Source: DASUFP01 sp036274495
GTDB lineage: Bacteria; Bacteroidota; Bacteroidia; AKYH767-A; OLB10
Direction of reading: 5' to 3'
Length of the DNA stretch: 64,000 nt
NCBI GenBank assembly: GCA_036274495.1
Contig: DASUFP010000076.1
Coordinates: 62,001-126,000, forward strand
Under the pieces are notes generated by a model, which saw nothing but the letters and a program-made list of their open reading frames with translations, was not told where the DNA came from and ran no database searches. Below are positions 1 through 7,526 of this stretch, in pieces. Every line of letters begins with the position of its first letter. The stretch's first letter is position 1. The position numbers and the translations under genes were made by a program.

Positions 1-470
1 GGATTTTTAAAGGACATATTCCGGTACTCATCTCATTTGTAATCTTCCTGATTGCTGTAACAGCCGAAACCAACCGTGCACCTTTCGATATGGCCGAAGC
101 TGAATCGGAACTCACCGCCGGTTTCCATACCGAATATTCAGGAATGAAGTTCGCACTCTTCTTCCTTGCCGAATACGTAAATATATTTGTCGTGTGTGCC
201 ATCGGTGCCACACTCTTTCTTGGCGGCTGGATGCCATTTCACATTGGCCACTGGGATGCGCTTAATCATATCATGAATTTCATCCCGTCGTCCGTCTGGT
301 TCTTCGGGAAAACCTTCTTTCTGATCTTTGTTATCATGTGGTTCCGCTGGACATTTCCGCGGATGCGTATCGACCAGTTACTGAATCTTGAATGGAAATA
401 CCTCTTGCCTATAAGTATGTTCAACCTTATTCTTGTTACACTTGTAGCGATAATGGGCTGGCATTTCTGA
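1..470 (+). CDS. nuoH: NADH-quinone oxidoreductase subunit H (5'-truncated)
   Basis: This is the C-terminal part of the membrane subunit of complex I that sits at the junction of the peripheral and membrane arms and helps form the quinone-binding cavity. The gene is cut by the window edge; the open frame runs from base 3, and no internal start should be used. The quinone-site loop is recognisable: the segment ETNRAPFD runs straight into MAEAESEL and GFHTEYSGM, a signature of the family. Hydrophobic segments follow to the TGA stop. It is the first of seven consecutive nuo genes here, with a 70-bp gap to nuoI. The family assignment is secure; only the N-terminus is missing. Confidence 0.95.
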   Translation, partial: IFKGHIPVLISFVIFLIAVTAETNRAPFDMAEAESELTAGFHTEYSGMKFALFFLAEYVNIFVVCAIGATLFLGGWMPFHIGHWDALNHIMNFIPSSVWFFGKTFFLIFVIMWFRWTFPRMRIDQLLNLEWKYLLPISMFNLILVTLVAIMGWHF

Positions 471-540
471 ATTTGATGCTATGTAAATTACCAATAGTCT
501 TATTATCCGAAAACTGAAGTTAAGAACTGTTATAAAAAGA

Positions 541-1020
541 ATGTACCTCGTAAACTATATCAAAGATGTCTACAACGGAGTAGCGTCCCTGCTTAAGGGT
601 ATGCGACTCACCGGAAGGTATTTTGTGCATCATAAGCGCGAGGAGATCACAGAACAGTATCCCGACAACCGTTCCACTTTACATTTGCCGGAACGATTCA
701 GAGGTGAAGTGGTAATGCTCCACGACGAAAACAATGAACATGCCTGCACGGGATGTACCGCATGTGAGTTGGCCTGCCCAAACGGCACTATTAAAATCGT
801 CACCAAACAGGAGGTGAATGCCGAGGGGAAAAAGAAAAAAGCCATCGACACATTTGTTTACCACCTGGAGTTGTGCACCATGTGCAATTTATGTATCGAA
901 GCCTGTCCTACCGCCGCCATAAAAATGGACCAGACATTTGAACACAGTGTTTTTGACAGGAGCCTGCTTACCAAAAAATTAAACAAACCGGGTTCTAAAA
1001 TAAGGGAGGGCGTAGAGTAA
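541..1020 (+). CDS. nuoI: NADH-quinone oxidoreductase subunit I, two [4Fe-4S] ferredoxin
   Basis: This peripheral-arm subunit carries clusters N6a and N6b and passes electrons towards the terminal cluster N2. Two complete cysteine motifs are visible: C69-x2-C72-x2-C75-x3-C79-P and C112-x2-C115-x2-C118-x3-C122-P. The 159-residue length is normal for the family. A short lysine-rich insertion (about residues 97-101) lies between the two motifs. The ATG follows a 70-bp AT-rich spacer after nuoH, and the stop overlaps the nuoJ start by one base (TAATG), which fits co-transcription and coupled translation. Confidence 0.96.
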   Translation: MYLVNYIKDVYNGVASLLKGMRLTGRYFVHHKREEITEQYPDNRSTLHLPERFRGEVVMLHDENNEHACTGCTACELACPNGTIKIVTKQEVNAEGKKKKAIDTFVYHLELCTMCNLCIEACPTAAIKMDQTFEHSVFDRSLLTKKLNKPGSKIREGVE

Positions 1021-1535
1021 TGAGTATATCGGCAATAGTATTTTACCTCCTTTCCGCACTCATTCTCGGTGCGGGACTGCTTGCCGTTACCACCCGTAAA
1101 ATATTCCGTTCGGCCATTTACCTGCTAGGCTCTCTTGTAGGAATTGCCGGGCTCTATTTCTGGATGGAGGTAGAATTTATTGCCGCTGTTCAGATAGTAG
1201 TATATGTAGGCGGAATTGTAGTACTCATTATTTTTTCCATCTTCCTGACACAGCAATCAGGTCGTAAAATGCAGCGCACCTCCACCGGCCGGACGGTTGC
1301 CGCCCTGCTGGCTTCCGTTTTCGGATTTCTGCTTGCATGCTCACTCATTCATCAGTATGGCTTTTCGTCGTGCGACAAACCCTTTGACACAAACGTACAG
1401 CGTATAGGCACATTAATGCTGAACACAGGCGACGGCGGTTTCGCACTGCCGTTTGAAGTTGTAAGTATCCTGCTGCTGGCAGCCATGATCGGCTGTATTG
1501 TTATTGCGCTAAAGACAGATACAGAAGAAAAATGA
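1020..1535 (+). CDS. nuoJ: NADH-quinone oxidoreductase subunit J
   Basis: This is a membrane subunit of the complex I proton-pumping arm, homologous to mitochondrial ND6. The 171-residue protein has about five hydrophobic helices. The central segment with VYVGGIVVL, typical of NuoJ, is present at about residues 61-70. The start overlaps the last base of the nuoI stop, and the gene end overlaps nuoK by four bases (ATGA). The gene order I-J-K-L-M-N is the standard one, which supports the call for this fast-evolving family. Confidence 0.94.
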   Translation: MSISAIVFYLLSALILGAGLLAVTTRKIFRSAIYLLGSLVGIAGLYFWMEVEFIAAVQIVVYVGGIVVLIIFSIFLTQQSGRKMQRTSTGRTVAALLASVFGFLLACSLIHQYGFSSCDKPFDTNVQRIGTLMLNTGDGGFALPFEVVSILLLAAMIGCIVIALKTDTEEK

Positions 1536-1846
1536 ACGAGATACCTCTTACACATATTCTCTTTCTTAGCACCGCGCTCTTTTTTATAGGCATGTACGGT
1601 TTATTTACCCGTCGTAACATGATAACCATGCTTATGGCAATTGAGTTGTTGTTAAATAGCGTCAATATAAACTTTGTGGCTTTTAACAAATACCTCTATC
1701 CCGATAAAATGGACGGCATCTTCTTCACCATCTTTATCATTACCATTGCCGCGGCCGAAGCAGCTGTGGCCATCGCCATTATCATTCACCTGTACCGCAA
1801 TCATAAATCGATCGACATTGAAGATGCTTCAAACCTGAAGTTCTGA
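1532..1846 (+). CDS. nuoK: NADH-quinone oxidoreductase subunit K
   Basis: This small membrane subunit of complex I corresponds to ND4L. It is 104 residues long with three hydrophobic helices. The family motifs MLMAIELLLNSVN (helix 2, with the conserved membrane glutamate) and AAAEAAVAIAI (helix 3, second conserved glutamate) are both visible; these two glutamates line the proton path. The start overlaps nuoJ by ATGA, and nuoL begins 8 bases after the stop. Confidence 0.96.
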   Translation: MNEIPLTHILFLSTALFFIGMYGLFTRRNMITMLMAIELLLNSVNINFVAFNKYLYPDKMDGIFFTIFIITIAAAEAAVAIAIIIHLYRNHKSIDIEDASNLKF

Positions 1847-1854
1847 CAACCCAT

Positions 1855-3780
1855 ATGCAATATCATTCCTATATAGCGTTAATACTGCTGATTCCCCTTG
1901 CCAGTTTTCTGTTGCTCGGTCTCTTCGGCCGGAAACGCATCGGTGTCGCCAGCGGAATTGTAGGTGTGCTGGCGCTGACTGCATCTGCCGGATTGTCATT
2001 GTACACAGCCTGGCAATACTTTTTTGTTCAGGTACCCGAAGGCGGCATTTACCGGGCAGTTATTCCGCTTAAATACACTTGGCTTACGTTCTCTCAGAAT
2101 TTATCCATCGACATGGGCATCCTCCTCGATCCCGTTTCGGTGATGATGCTGGTGGTTGTCACCTTTGTATCACTCATGGTACATCTGTTCAGCCTGGGAT
2201 ACATGAAAGGCGAGGAGCGATACAGCACCTACTTTGCTTTTTTATCACTCTTTACTTTCTCGATGCTGGGTCTGGTAGTCTCTACCAACATTTTCCAGAT
2301 TTATATGTTCTGGGAACTGGTTGGAGTATCATCATATCTGCTCATCGGTTATTATTTCGATAAGCCATCGGCGGTTGCCGCATCAAAAAAAGCATTTATC
2401 GTTACCCGGTTTGCCGATCTGGGATTTCTCATCGGTATTCTGATGCTTGGAATAGGAACGGGCAGTCTCGATTTCGGAACCATCATCAGCAGACTCACCG
2501 GACCCGGTATGCCTGAATCCGCGGGAATGATAACCACCTCCTTCCTTGGCATTTCTATGTTATCGTGGGCACTTACGCTTGTATTTATCGGCGGCGCCGG
2601 CAAGTCGGCAATGTTTCCGCTGCACATCTGGCTGCCCGATGCCATGGAAGGCCCTACACCGGTTTCCGCACTTATTCACGCCGCCACAATGGTAGTCGCA
2701 GGCGTATACCTTGTTGCCCGGTTGTTTCCTGTCTTCAGCACCGACCCTGCTGTCATGCAACTCATAACATGGACCGGAGTTGTTTCTGCAGTATTCGCGG
2801 CCGTTATCGCATGTACGCAAACCGATATAAAGCGGGTATTAGCCTATTCTACCATGTCACAAATTGGTTATATGCTGTTTGCCCTGGGTGTATCAGGCAT
2901 AACCACCGAAAACAGTACCGGTTACATTGGATCGTTGTTTCATCTGTTCACCCATGCTTTTTTCAAGTCGCTCCTGTTCCTGTGCGCCGGCGCAGTTATA
3001 CACATGGTACACAGCAACGAAATGCGCGACATGGGAGGACTCCGTAAGCATATGCCCATCACGCATCTTGCCTTTCTTATTGCCTGTCTGGCCATTTCTG
3101 GTATTCCTCCATTTGCCGGGTTCTTCAGCAAAGAAGAAATTCTTCTTGCCGCATGGAACAGCAGTAAACCGGTCTACTACCTGGCCCTCGCCACCTCCGG
3201 TGTAACGGCATTTTATATGTTCCGTCTCTACTTCTCCATTTTTCATAACAAGGAAGCACACCTCCACGATCATCACGGCGAAGGAACCCTTTCGATGAAA
3301 CTGCCACTGGTGCTGTTAGGTATATTAAGTGTTATTGGCGGGCTGTTCCCCTTTGCATCTTACATCACCCCTACCGGCATACCTTCTCACTCCGAAATGC
3401 ACCTTTCCTTTTCCATTGCTCCTGTGCTGTTTGGTATTACCGGAATTGTTACTGCCTATATTCTTTATTTCCGTGCATCCGATAAGTCTGATCAAATCAG
3501 CGCTTCTTTCGGAATACTCTACCGGTCGGAGTACCGTAAATTTTACATTGACGAAGTATACCTCTTTGTAACCAAAAAAATCCTGTTTAAAAAAATCGGC
3601 AAACCTGCCGCCTGGACCGACAAACATATTGTTGATGGCGCGGTTAACACTTCCGGCAACATGACCCTGCTGGTATCGGAACTTATCCGCGGGTTTCAAT
3701 CGGGAAAAGTTCAATCCTATGCCATCTATTTTATTGCCGGCATTATTACACTCACTGTCTATCTGCTTTATTTCTGGTAA
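1855..3780 (+). CDS. nuoL: NADH-quinone oxidoreductase subunit L
   Basis: This is the distal antiporter-like subunit of complex I, homologous to ND5. It is 641 residues long, nearly all membrane helices. Conserved features include FWELVGVSSYLLIGYY, GKSAMFPLHIWLPDAMEGPTP with the channel lysine, LIHAATMVVAGVYL, and FAGFFSKEEIL. A histidine-rich loop (HLHDHHGEG) falls near residue 475. The C-terminal third contains the lateral amphipathic helix region and a final anchor helix. It is followed 7 bases later by nuoM. Confidence 0.97.
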   Translation: MQYHSYIALILLIPLASFLLLGLFGRKRIGVASGIVGVLALTASAGLSLYTAWQYFFVQVPEGGIYRAVIPLKYTWLTFSQNLSIDMGILLDPVSVMMLVVVTFVSLMVHLFSLGYMKGEERYSTYFAFLSLFTFSMLGLVVSTNIFQIYMFWELVGVSSYLLIGYYFDKPSAVAASKKAFIVTRFADLGFLIGILMLGIGTGSLDFGTIISRLTGPGMPESAGMITTSFLGISMLSWALTLVFIGGAGKSAMFPLHIWLPDAMEGPTPVSALIHAATMVVAGVYLVARLFPVFSTDPAVMQLITWTGVVSAVFAAVIACTQTDIKRVLAYSTMSQIGYMLFALGVSGITTENSTGYIGSLFHLFTHAFFKSLLFLCAGAVIHMVHSNEMRDMGGLRKHMPITHLAFLIACLAISGIPPFAGFFSKEEILLAAWNSSKPVYYLALATSGVTAFYMFRLYFSIFHNKEAHLHDHHGEGTLSMKLPLVLLGILSVIGGLFPFASYITPTGIPSHSEMHLSFSIAPVLFGITGIVTAYILYFRASDKSDQISASFGILYRSEYRKFYIDEVYLFVTKKILFKKIGKPAAWTDKHIVDGAVNTSGNMTLLVSELIRGFQSGKVQSYAIYFIAGIITLTVYLLYFW

Positions 3781-3787
3781 CTGAACT

Positions 3788-5269
3788 ATGAACCTGAACC
3801 TGCTTTTACTAATCCCGCTAGTATCATCCGTTGGTGTTTTATGCACAAACGGCTTAAAGCAGGTTCGTGCAATAGCATTAACGGGTGCTGCGGTTCAACT
3901 GGCTTTGTCACTTTTTCTGCTGTATTGTTTTAATGCGGCTCGCATGGAGGGCAACTCCGATCTTATGCTGTTTGTTGCCGATTACAATTGGTTTCCGTCC
4001 CTTAACATACACTACCAGATAGGTGTCGACGGCATTTCTGTGGCCATGATTTTACTTACTGCGTTTGTTGTACTCGCAGGCGTACTTGTTTCGTGGAGAG
4101 AAGACCGGATGAGCAAGGAGTTTTTCTTTTTACTTCTCTTTCTGAGCCTGGGAGCATACGGGTTTTTTATTTCCATGGATTTATTTACACTGTTTTTCTT
4201 TCTCGAAGTGGCCGTCATTCCAAAATTCCTCCTGATAGGCATCTGGGGCAGCGGTAAAAAAGAATACAGCGCAATGAAGCTGGCGCTGATGCTGATGGGC
4301 GGATCGGCACTTGTATTTGTAGGACTTACCGGCATTTATATGAACAGCGGAAGTGCAACGGGAATGCATACCTTCAGCATTGCCGAAATCGCGGCACAAC
4401 ATCTGCCGGATTACGTTCAGCAATTCTTTTTCCCGTTTGCCTTTGCGGGATTCGGGATATTTACCGCATTATTTCCGTTTCATACCTGGGTACCTGATGG
4501 TCACTCCTCTGCACCAACTGCCGCCTCCATGTTCCTGGCCGGCATTTCGATGAAACTGGGCGGATATGGCTGTTTGCGCGTTGCCGTAACTCTCATGCCC
4601 GATGCCGCCGCACATTATTCATCCATTATTATTGTGCTTGCCACCATTGCCATTATTTACGGTGCATTTGCCACAATGATGCAAACCGATCTCAAATACA
4701 TTAACGCATATTCGTCAATAAGTCATTGCGGATTTGTGTTGCTTGGCATCGGAATGCTCACACAAACAGCTGTCAAGGGAGCAGTACTGCAAATGGTTTC
4801 ACACGGACTCATGACAGCACTCTTCTTTGCCGCCATCGGCATGATTTATACACGCACCCACACCCGTGAAGTCAAATTGCTTGGCGGACTCCTCAAAGTG
4901 ATTCCCTTTATTGCGTCTGTATTTGTGATTGCGGGACTCTGTTCTCTCGGACTCCCGGGCTTCAGTGGCTTTGTTGCCGAAATGACTGTCTTTATCGGTT
5001 CATGGGAACATGCCGATGCCTTTTACCGCATTGCAACCATACTGGCCTGCGCTTCAATAGTTGTAACGGCCGTGTATATATTACGTGCTGTCGGAAAAGT
5101 GATTATGGGACCGCTTACCGATACCCAACACCTTCCTTTCGGCGATGCCACCTGGAATGAAAAGGCCGCCGCGGTGCTGCTGGTTGCCGGTATTGTCGCC
5201 ATGGGAGTGGCTCCATTCTGGCTGAATGATCTTGTTGCCCCCGGCGCAGCACTTATAGTCGGGAAATGA
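3788..5269 (+). CDS. nuoM: NADH-quinone oxidoreductase subunit M
   Basis: This antiporter-like subunit of the complex I membrane arm is homologous to ND4. It is 493 residues long. Visible family segments are YQIGVDGISVAMILLTAF, FFLEVAVIPKFLLIGIWG, FPFHTWVPDGHSSAPTAASMFLAGISMKLGGYG, and LPGFSGFVAEM, which include the conserved lysine and glutamate of the proton path. Its neighbours nuoL and nuoN are in the usual order. The gap to nuoN is about 126 bp if the ATG at 5396 is used, which is larger than the other gaps in this operon. Confidence 0.97.
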   Translation: MNLNLLLLIPLVSSVGVLCTNGLKQVRAIALTGAAVQLALSLFLLYCFNAARMEGNSDLMLFVADYNWFPSLNIHYQIGVDGISVAMILLTAFVVLAGVLVSWREDRMSKEFFFLLLFLSLGAYGFFISMDLFTLFFFLEVAVIPKFLLIGIWGSGKKEYSAMKLALMLMGGSALVFVGLTGIYMNSGSATGMHTFSIAEIAAQHLPDYVQQFFFPFAFAGFGIFTALFPFHTWVPDGHSSAPTAASMFLAGISMKLGGYGCLRVAVTLMPDAAAHYSSIIIVLATIAIIYGAFATMMQTDLKYINAYSSISHCGFVLLGIGMLTQTAVKGAVLQMVSHGLMTALFFAAIGMIYTRTHTREVKLLGGLLKVIPFIASVFVIAGLCSLGLPGFSGFVAEMTVFIGSWEHADAFYRIATILACASIVVTAVYILRAVGKVIMGPLTDTQHLPFGDATWNEKAAAVLLVAGIVAMGVAPFWLNDLVAPGAALIVGK

Positions 5270-5395
5270 ATTGATGATTGTACTTATGATGTTCAGCAAT
5301 TTAAATAAAAACCATTATCGTGACAGCAATGCCGAAAGTTACGGCATACTGCACGGATATTCCTCTGACAGTTGCGGCACCTATTACCATATAAA

Positions 5396-6826
5396 ATGAG
5401 TTTCGACAATTTGATAATAATGAAGAGTGAATTGCTGCTACTGGCGGTACTGTTCATTATTCTTTTTATGAAAATACTGGAGAAACCGGATGTTTCCGGC
5501 ACAACTACCGACCATTCCGGTTTTTTAAATGTGGTCAACTGTTTACTGTTACTGAATTTTATTGCCGGGTGGTTTATGAACGGAGAGGGCAGGTTGTTTG
5601 GCGACATGTTTCACAGTTCACCTCTTTTACATTTCGAAAAGAATGTGCTGAACCTCGGAACGTTAATCATTTCACTCCAGGCCACCGAATGGCTCCGACA
5701 CCACAAGCATGTATATGAATTTTACATGTTGTTGCTTTCCACGTTGCTGGGTATGTTCTTTATGATTTCTACCGACAACCTGATGATGTTTTATCTGGGT
5801 TTGGAACTGTCGACCATACCCCTTGCGGCCCTCGCTAATTTTGATCTTGACAAAAAGAGATCTTCCGAAGCCGCAATGAAGATGATTATGCTTTCAGCAT
5901 TTTCATCGGGCGTACTGCTGTTTGGTATTTCGATGCTCTACGGTACAACGGGAACCATGAGCCTGTATGAACTCCCCTTTCTGCTCGATGGCAGCGGACT
6001 TCAATTGTTTGCTCTTGTCACCATTTTCGCGGGATTCGGATTCAAAATATCGGCTGTTCCGTTTCATCTGTGGACGGCAGATGTATACGAGGGGGCACCC
6101 GCATCGGTAACCGCTTACCTGTCGGTAATCTCCAAAGGCGCCATACTCTTTGTGATGTTGCCGGTAATTTACAACGCCTTTCAACCTCTTCACGCCTACA
6201 GTTACCGCATACTGGTATTGTTAGCCATCGCCACAATGGTGGTAGGTAATTTGTTTGCCCTGCGCCAAACCAATCTCAAACGACTTCTTGCTTTTTCGTC
6301 CATTGCACAAATTGGTTTTATCCTTGTCGGGATGAGCGGACAGTCGGTAGAGGGCAGTGTTTCTGTTATTTACTTTGTTCTTATCTACCTCTTCTCCAAT
6401 TTGGGAGCGTTTGGTGTTATCACCTTAGTAAGTGCGCTCACCGGCAAAGAATCGATTGCCGATTACAAAGGCTTTCATTCCACCAACCCCGGACTCAGCT
6501 GGGTGCTGGCCATTGCGTTGTTTTCACTCGCAGGAATTCCTCCGGTCGCGGGATTCTTCGGGAAATTCTTCTTACTGTTTTCGGGAGCAGGACAGTCAAA
6601 CTACACATTGGTAATTATTGCCGCATTAAACATGATTGTTTCACTTTATTATTATTTAAAAGTGATTAAGGCGCTCTTTATGGATAAGGGTGATGCTCCC
6701 ATACCACCATTACAGGTAAGTTTGTTTCCGAAAGCGGCTTTAACATTGTGTATAATAGGTATGCTGACTGCAGGTTTATACGGCGATGTATACGGATACA
6801 TCTACAACTTAATTGCTCTGCGATAA
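5396..6826 (+). CDS. nuoN: NADH-quinone oxidoreductase subunit N
   Basis: This is the third antiporter-like subunit of complex I, homologous to ND2. The open frame can be extended to a TTG at 5372, but ATG codons at 5396 (chosen) and 5420 are more likely; the hydrophobic sequence begins just after the second. Family hallmarks are the segments with LGLELSTIPLAALANF, GFGFKISAVPFHLWTADVYEGAP, and GIPPVAGFFGKFFL. About 476 residues is a normal length. The stop TAA abuts the ATG of the next gene with no gap. Confidence 0.94.
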   Translation: MSFDNLIIMKSELLLLAVLFIILFMKILEKPDVSGTTTDHSGFLNVVNCLLLLNFIAGWFMNGEGRLFGDMFHSSPLLHFEKNVLNLGTLIISLQATEWLRHHKHVYEFYMLLLSTLLGMFFMISTDNLMMFYLGLELSTIPLAALANFDLDKKRSSEAAMKMIMLSAFSSGVLLFGISMLYGTTGTMSLYELPFLLDGSGLQLFALVTIFAGFGFKISAVPFHLWTADVYEGAPASVTAYLSVISKGAILFVMLPVIYNAFQPLHAYSYRILVLLAIATMVVGNLFALRQTNLKRLLAFSSIAQIGFILVGMSGQSVEGSVSVIYFVLIYLFSNLGAFGVITLVSALTGKESIADYKGFHSTNPGLSWVLAIALFSLAGIPPVAGFFGKFFLLFSGAGQSNYTLVIIAALNMIVSLYYYLKVIKALFMDKGDAPIPPLQVSLFPKAALTLCIIGMLTAGLYGDVYGYIYNLIALR

Positions 6827-7195
6827 ATGGCCATAAACAAAAATCATCTTTTTGAGGATCTTGAGGGTGTAAAGTGCGCCATCGTTGAATCGGGTGTTTC
6901 AGAAACTCGTAAAGATTTTTTAAAGTCGTTGCTCGAGACAAACGGATACAAGGTAGTGGTAAGTGCCGAAATCCCGAAAACCGCTGCACCGCCTGCCGAT
7001 ACAGAAACTCCTCAAACACCTGCGCCGTCAACCTACAAAATAGGCGTTACGGATGTGTCGTTCAATTCCACCAATGCTATTTTCGGACGGTTGCTGAAAA
7101 CCAAAAACGGGAAAGTGGTTACCATGGCTTACTGGCAGCAAAAAGAAGCTGTATCGCACGACGATGTTCCCTATTTTGAAAGCGGGAACAACTGA
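6827..7195 (+). CDS. Hypothetical protein at the end of the nuo operon
   Basis: I do not recognise this 122-residue soluble protein. Its ATG directly follows the nuoN stop, so it is very probably co-transcribed with complex I. Residues 1-50 look like a compact alpha/beta domain, with charged helices and the strand YKVVVSAEI. A proline/threonine-rich linker follows at about 51-66, then a second basic segment at 67-110 containing TYKIGVTDVSFNSTNAIFGR. No signal peptide, membrane helix or cysteine pair is seen apart from one Cys. Placement suggests a complex I accessory or assembly role, but that is inference from position only. Confidence 0.75.
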   Translation: MAINKNHLFEDLEGVKCAIVESGVSETRKDFLKSLLETNGYKVVVSAEIPKTAAPPADTETPQTPAPSTYKIGVTDVSFNSTNAIFGRLLKTKNGKVVTMAYWQQKEAVSHDDVPYFESGNN

Positions 7196-7231
7196 CCAGC
7201 CCTTTTTTGTACTGTTTAAACTTTTAGTGTT

Positions 7232-7249
7232 ATGCTCCTTCGGGAGCAT
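7232..7249 (+). terminator. UUCG-tetraloop hairpin after the nuo operon
   Basis: A perfect 7-bp stem (ATGCTCC / GGAGCAT) closes a TTCG tetraloop with a C-G closing pair, the very stable cUUCGg type. It starts 36 bases after the stop of the last nuo-operon gene. The downstream run (CTGTATTTTA) is only weakly T-rich, so this may be a terminator or an mRNA 3'-end stabiliser. Confidence 0.55.
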
Positions 7250-7282
7250 GCTGTATTTTATACCTACTACCCCTCCCAGCCC

Positions 7283-7301
7283 GGGGGCCCTCCGGGCCCC
7301 C
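7283..7301. repeat. GC-only 8-bp inverted repeat
   Basis: GGGGGCCC and GGGCCCCC form a perfect 8-bp stem around a 3-base loop (TCC). It lies 33 bases after the UUCG hairpin and stands out from the surrounding moderate GC content. There is no T-tract on either side, so it is not a standard terminator. Confidence 0.7.
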
Positions 7302-7339
7302 ACCCGCAGTAAAGTTATAGGGAATGGAAATACGAAAAG

Positions 7340-7360
7340 CATCGTAAACGTTTACAAACG
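7340..7360. promoter_or_regulatory. Operator-like palindrome GTAAACGTTTAC
   Basis: A perfect 12-bp palindrome with a central CG lies within a 21-base segment that is repeated with two mismatches at 39037-39057, upstream of purE. The central-CG dyad resembles operators of the LacI/PurR regulator family (family knowledge). That a LacI-type protein binds here is inference. Confidence 0.45.
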
Positions 7361-7507
7361 GTTCGTTTTGAACCATCACCAAAACGTTTAACCCCGCCCT
7401 AACCTGCTGTTTTTTTTATCCGGCAATGGAATCCCTCCCCTTCTTTTTCATATTAATAATCAGATGCCCATTCTATACTTTCCCCCTTATTCCCCTTCCT
7501 ATTCACT

Positions 7508-7515
7508 AACTTTGA
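7508..7515 (+). promoter_or_regulatory. Bacteroidota -7 element of uvrA (TAACTTTG)
   Basis: The octamer matches TAnnTTTG, the -7 consensus of the primary sigma factor in Bacteroidota. It ends 11 bases before the ATG at 7527, which implies a very short leader and supports that ATG as the start. No clear -33 TTG is seen at the usual distance. Confidence 0.55.
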
Positions 7516-7526
7516 CGCCACTTTTT

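Larger units (their letters stand above)
7196..7526. other. Intergenic region with tandem hairpins and operator-like palindrome
   Basis: This 331-bp gap holds no convincing gene. It contains, in order, a UUCG-capped hairpin (7232-7249), a GC-only hairpin (7283-7301), a perfect 12-bp palindrome GTAAACGTTTAC inside 7340-7360, and a TAACTTTG promoter element (7508-7515) just before uvrA. The reading frame of uvrA is open back to 7464, but that extension has low-complexity proline/tyrosine/serine composition and covers the promoter element. Confidence 0.7.

Noticed and set aside
5372..5395. TTG start for nuoN
   Set aside because: ATG codons at 5396 and 5420 are closer to the first membrane helix and the extra residues are not NuoN-like.
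7464..7526. Longer uvrA start
   Set aside because: The 21 extra residues are low-complexity, have no similarity to UvrA N-termini, and include a TAACTTTG promoter element.
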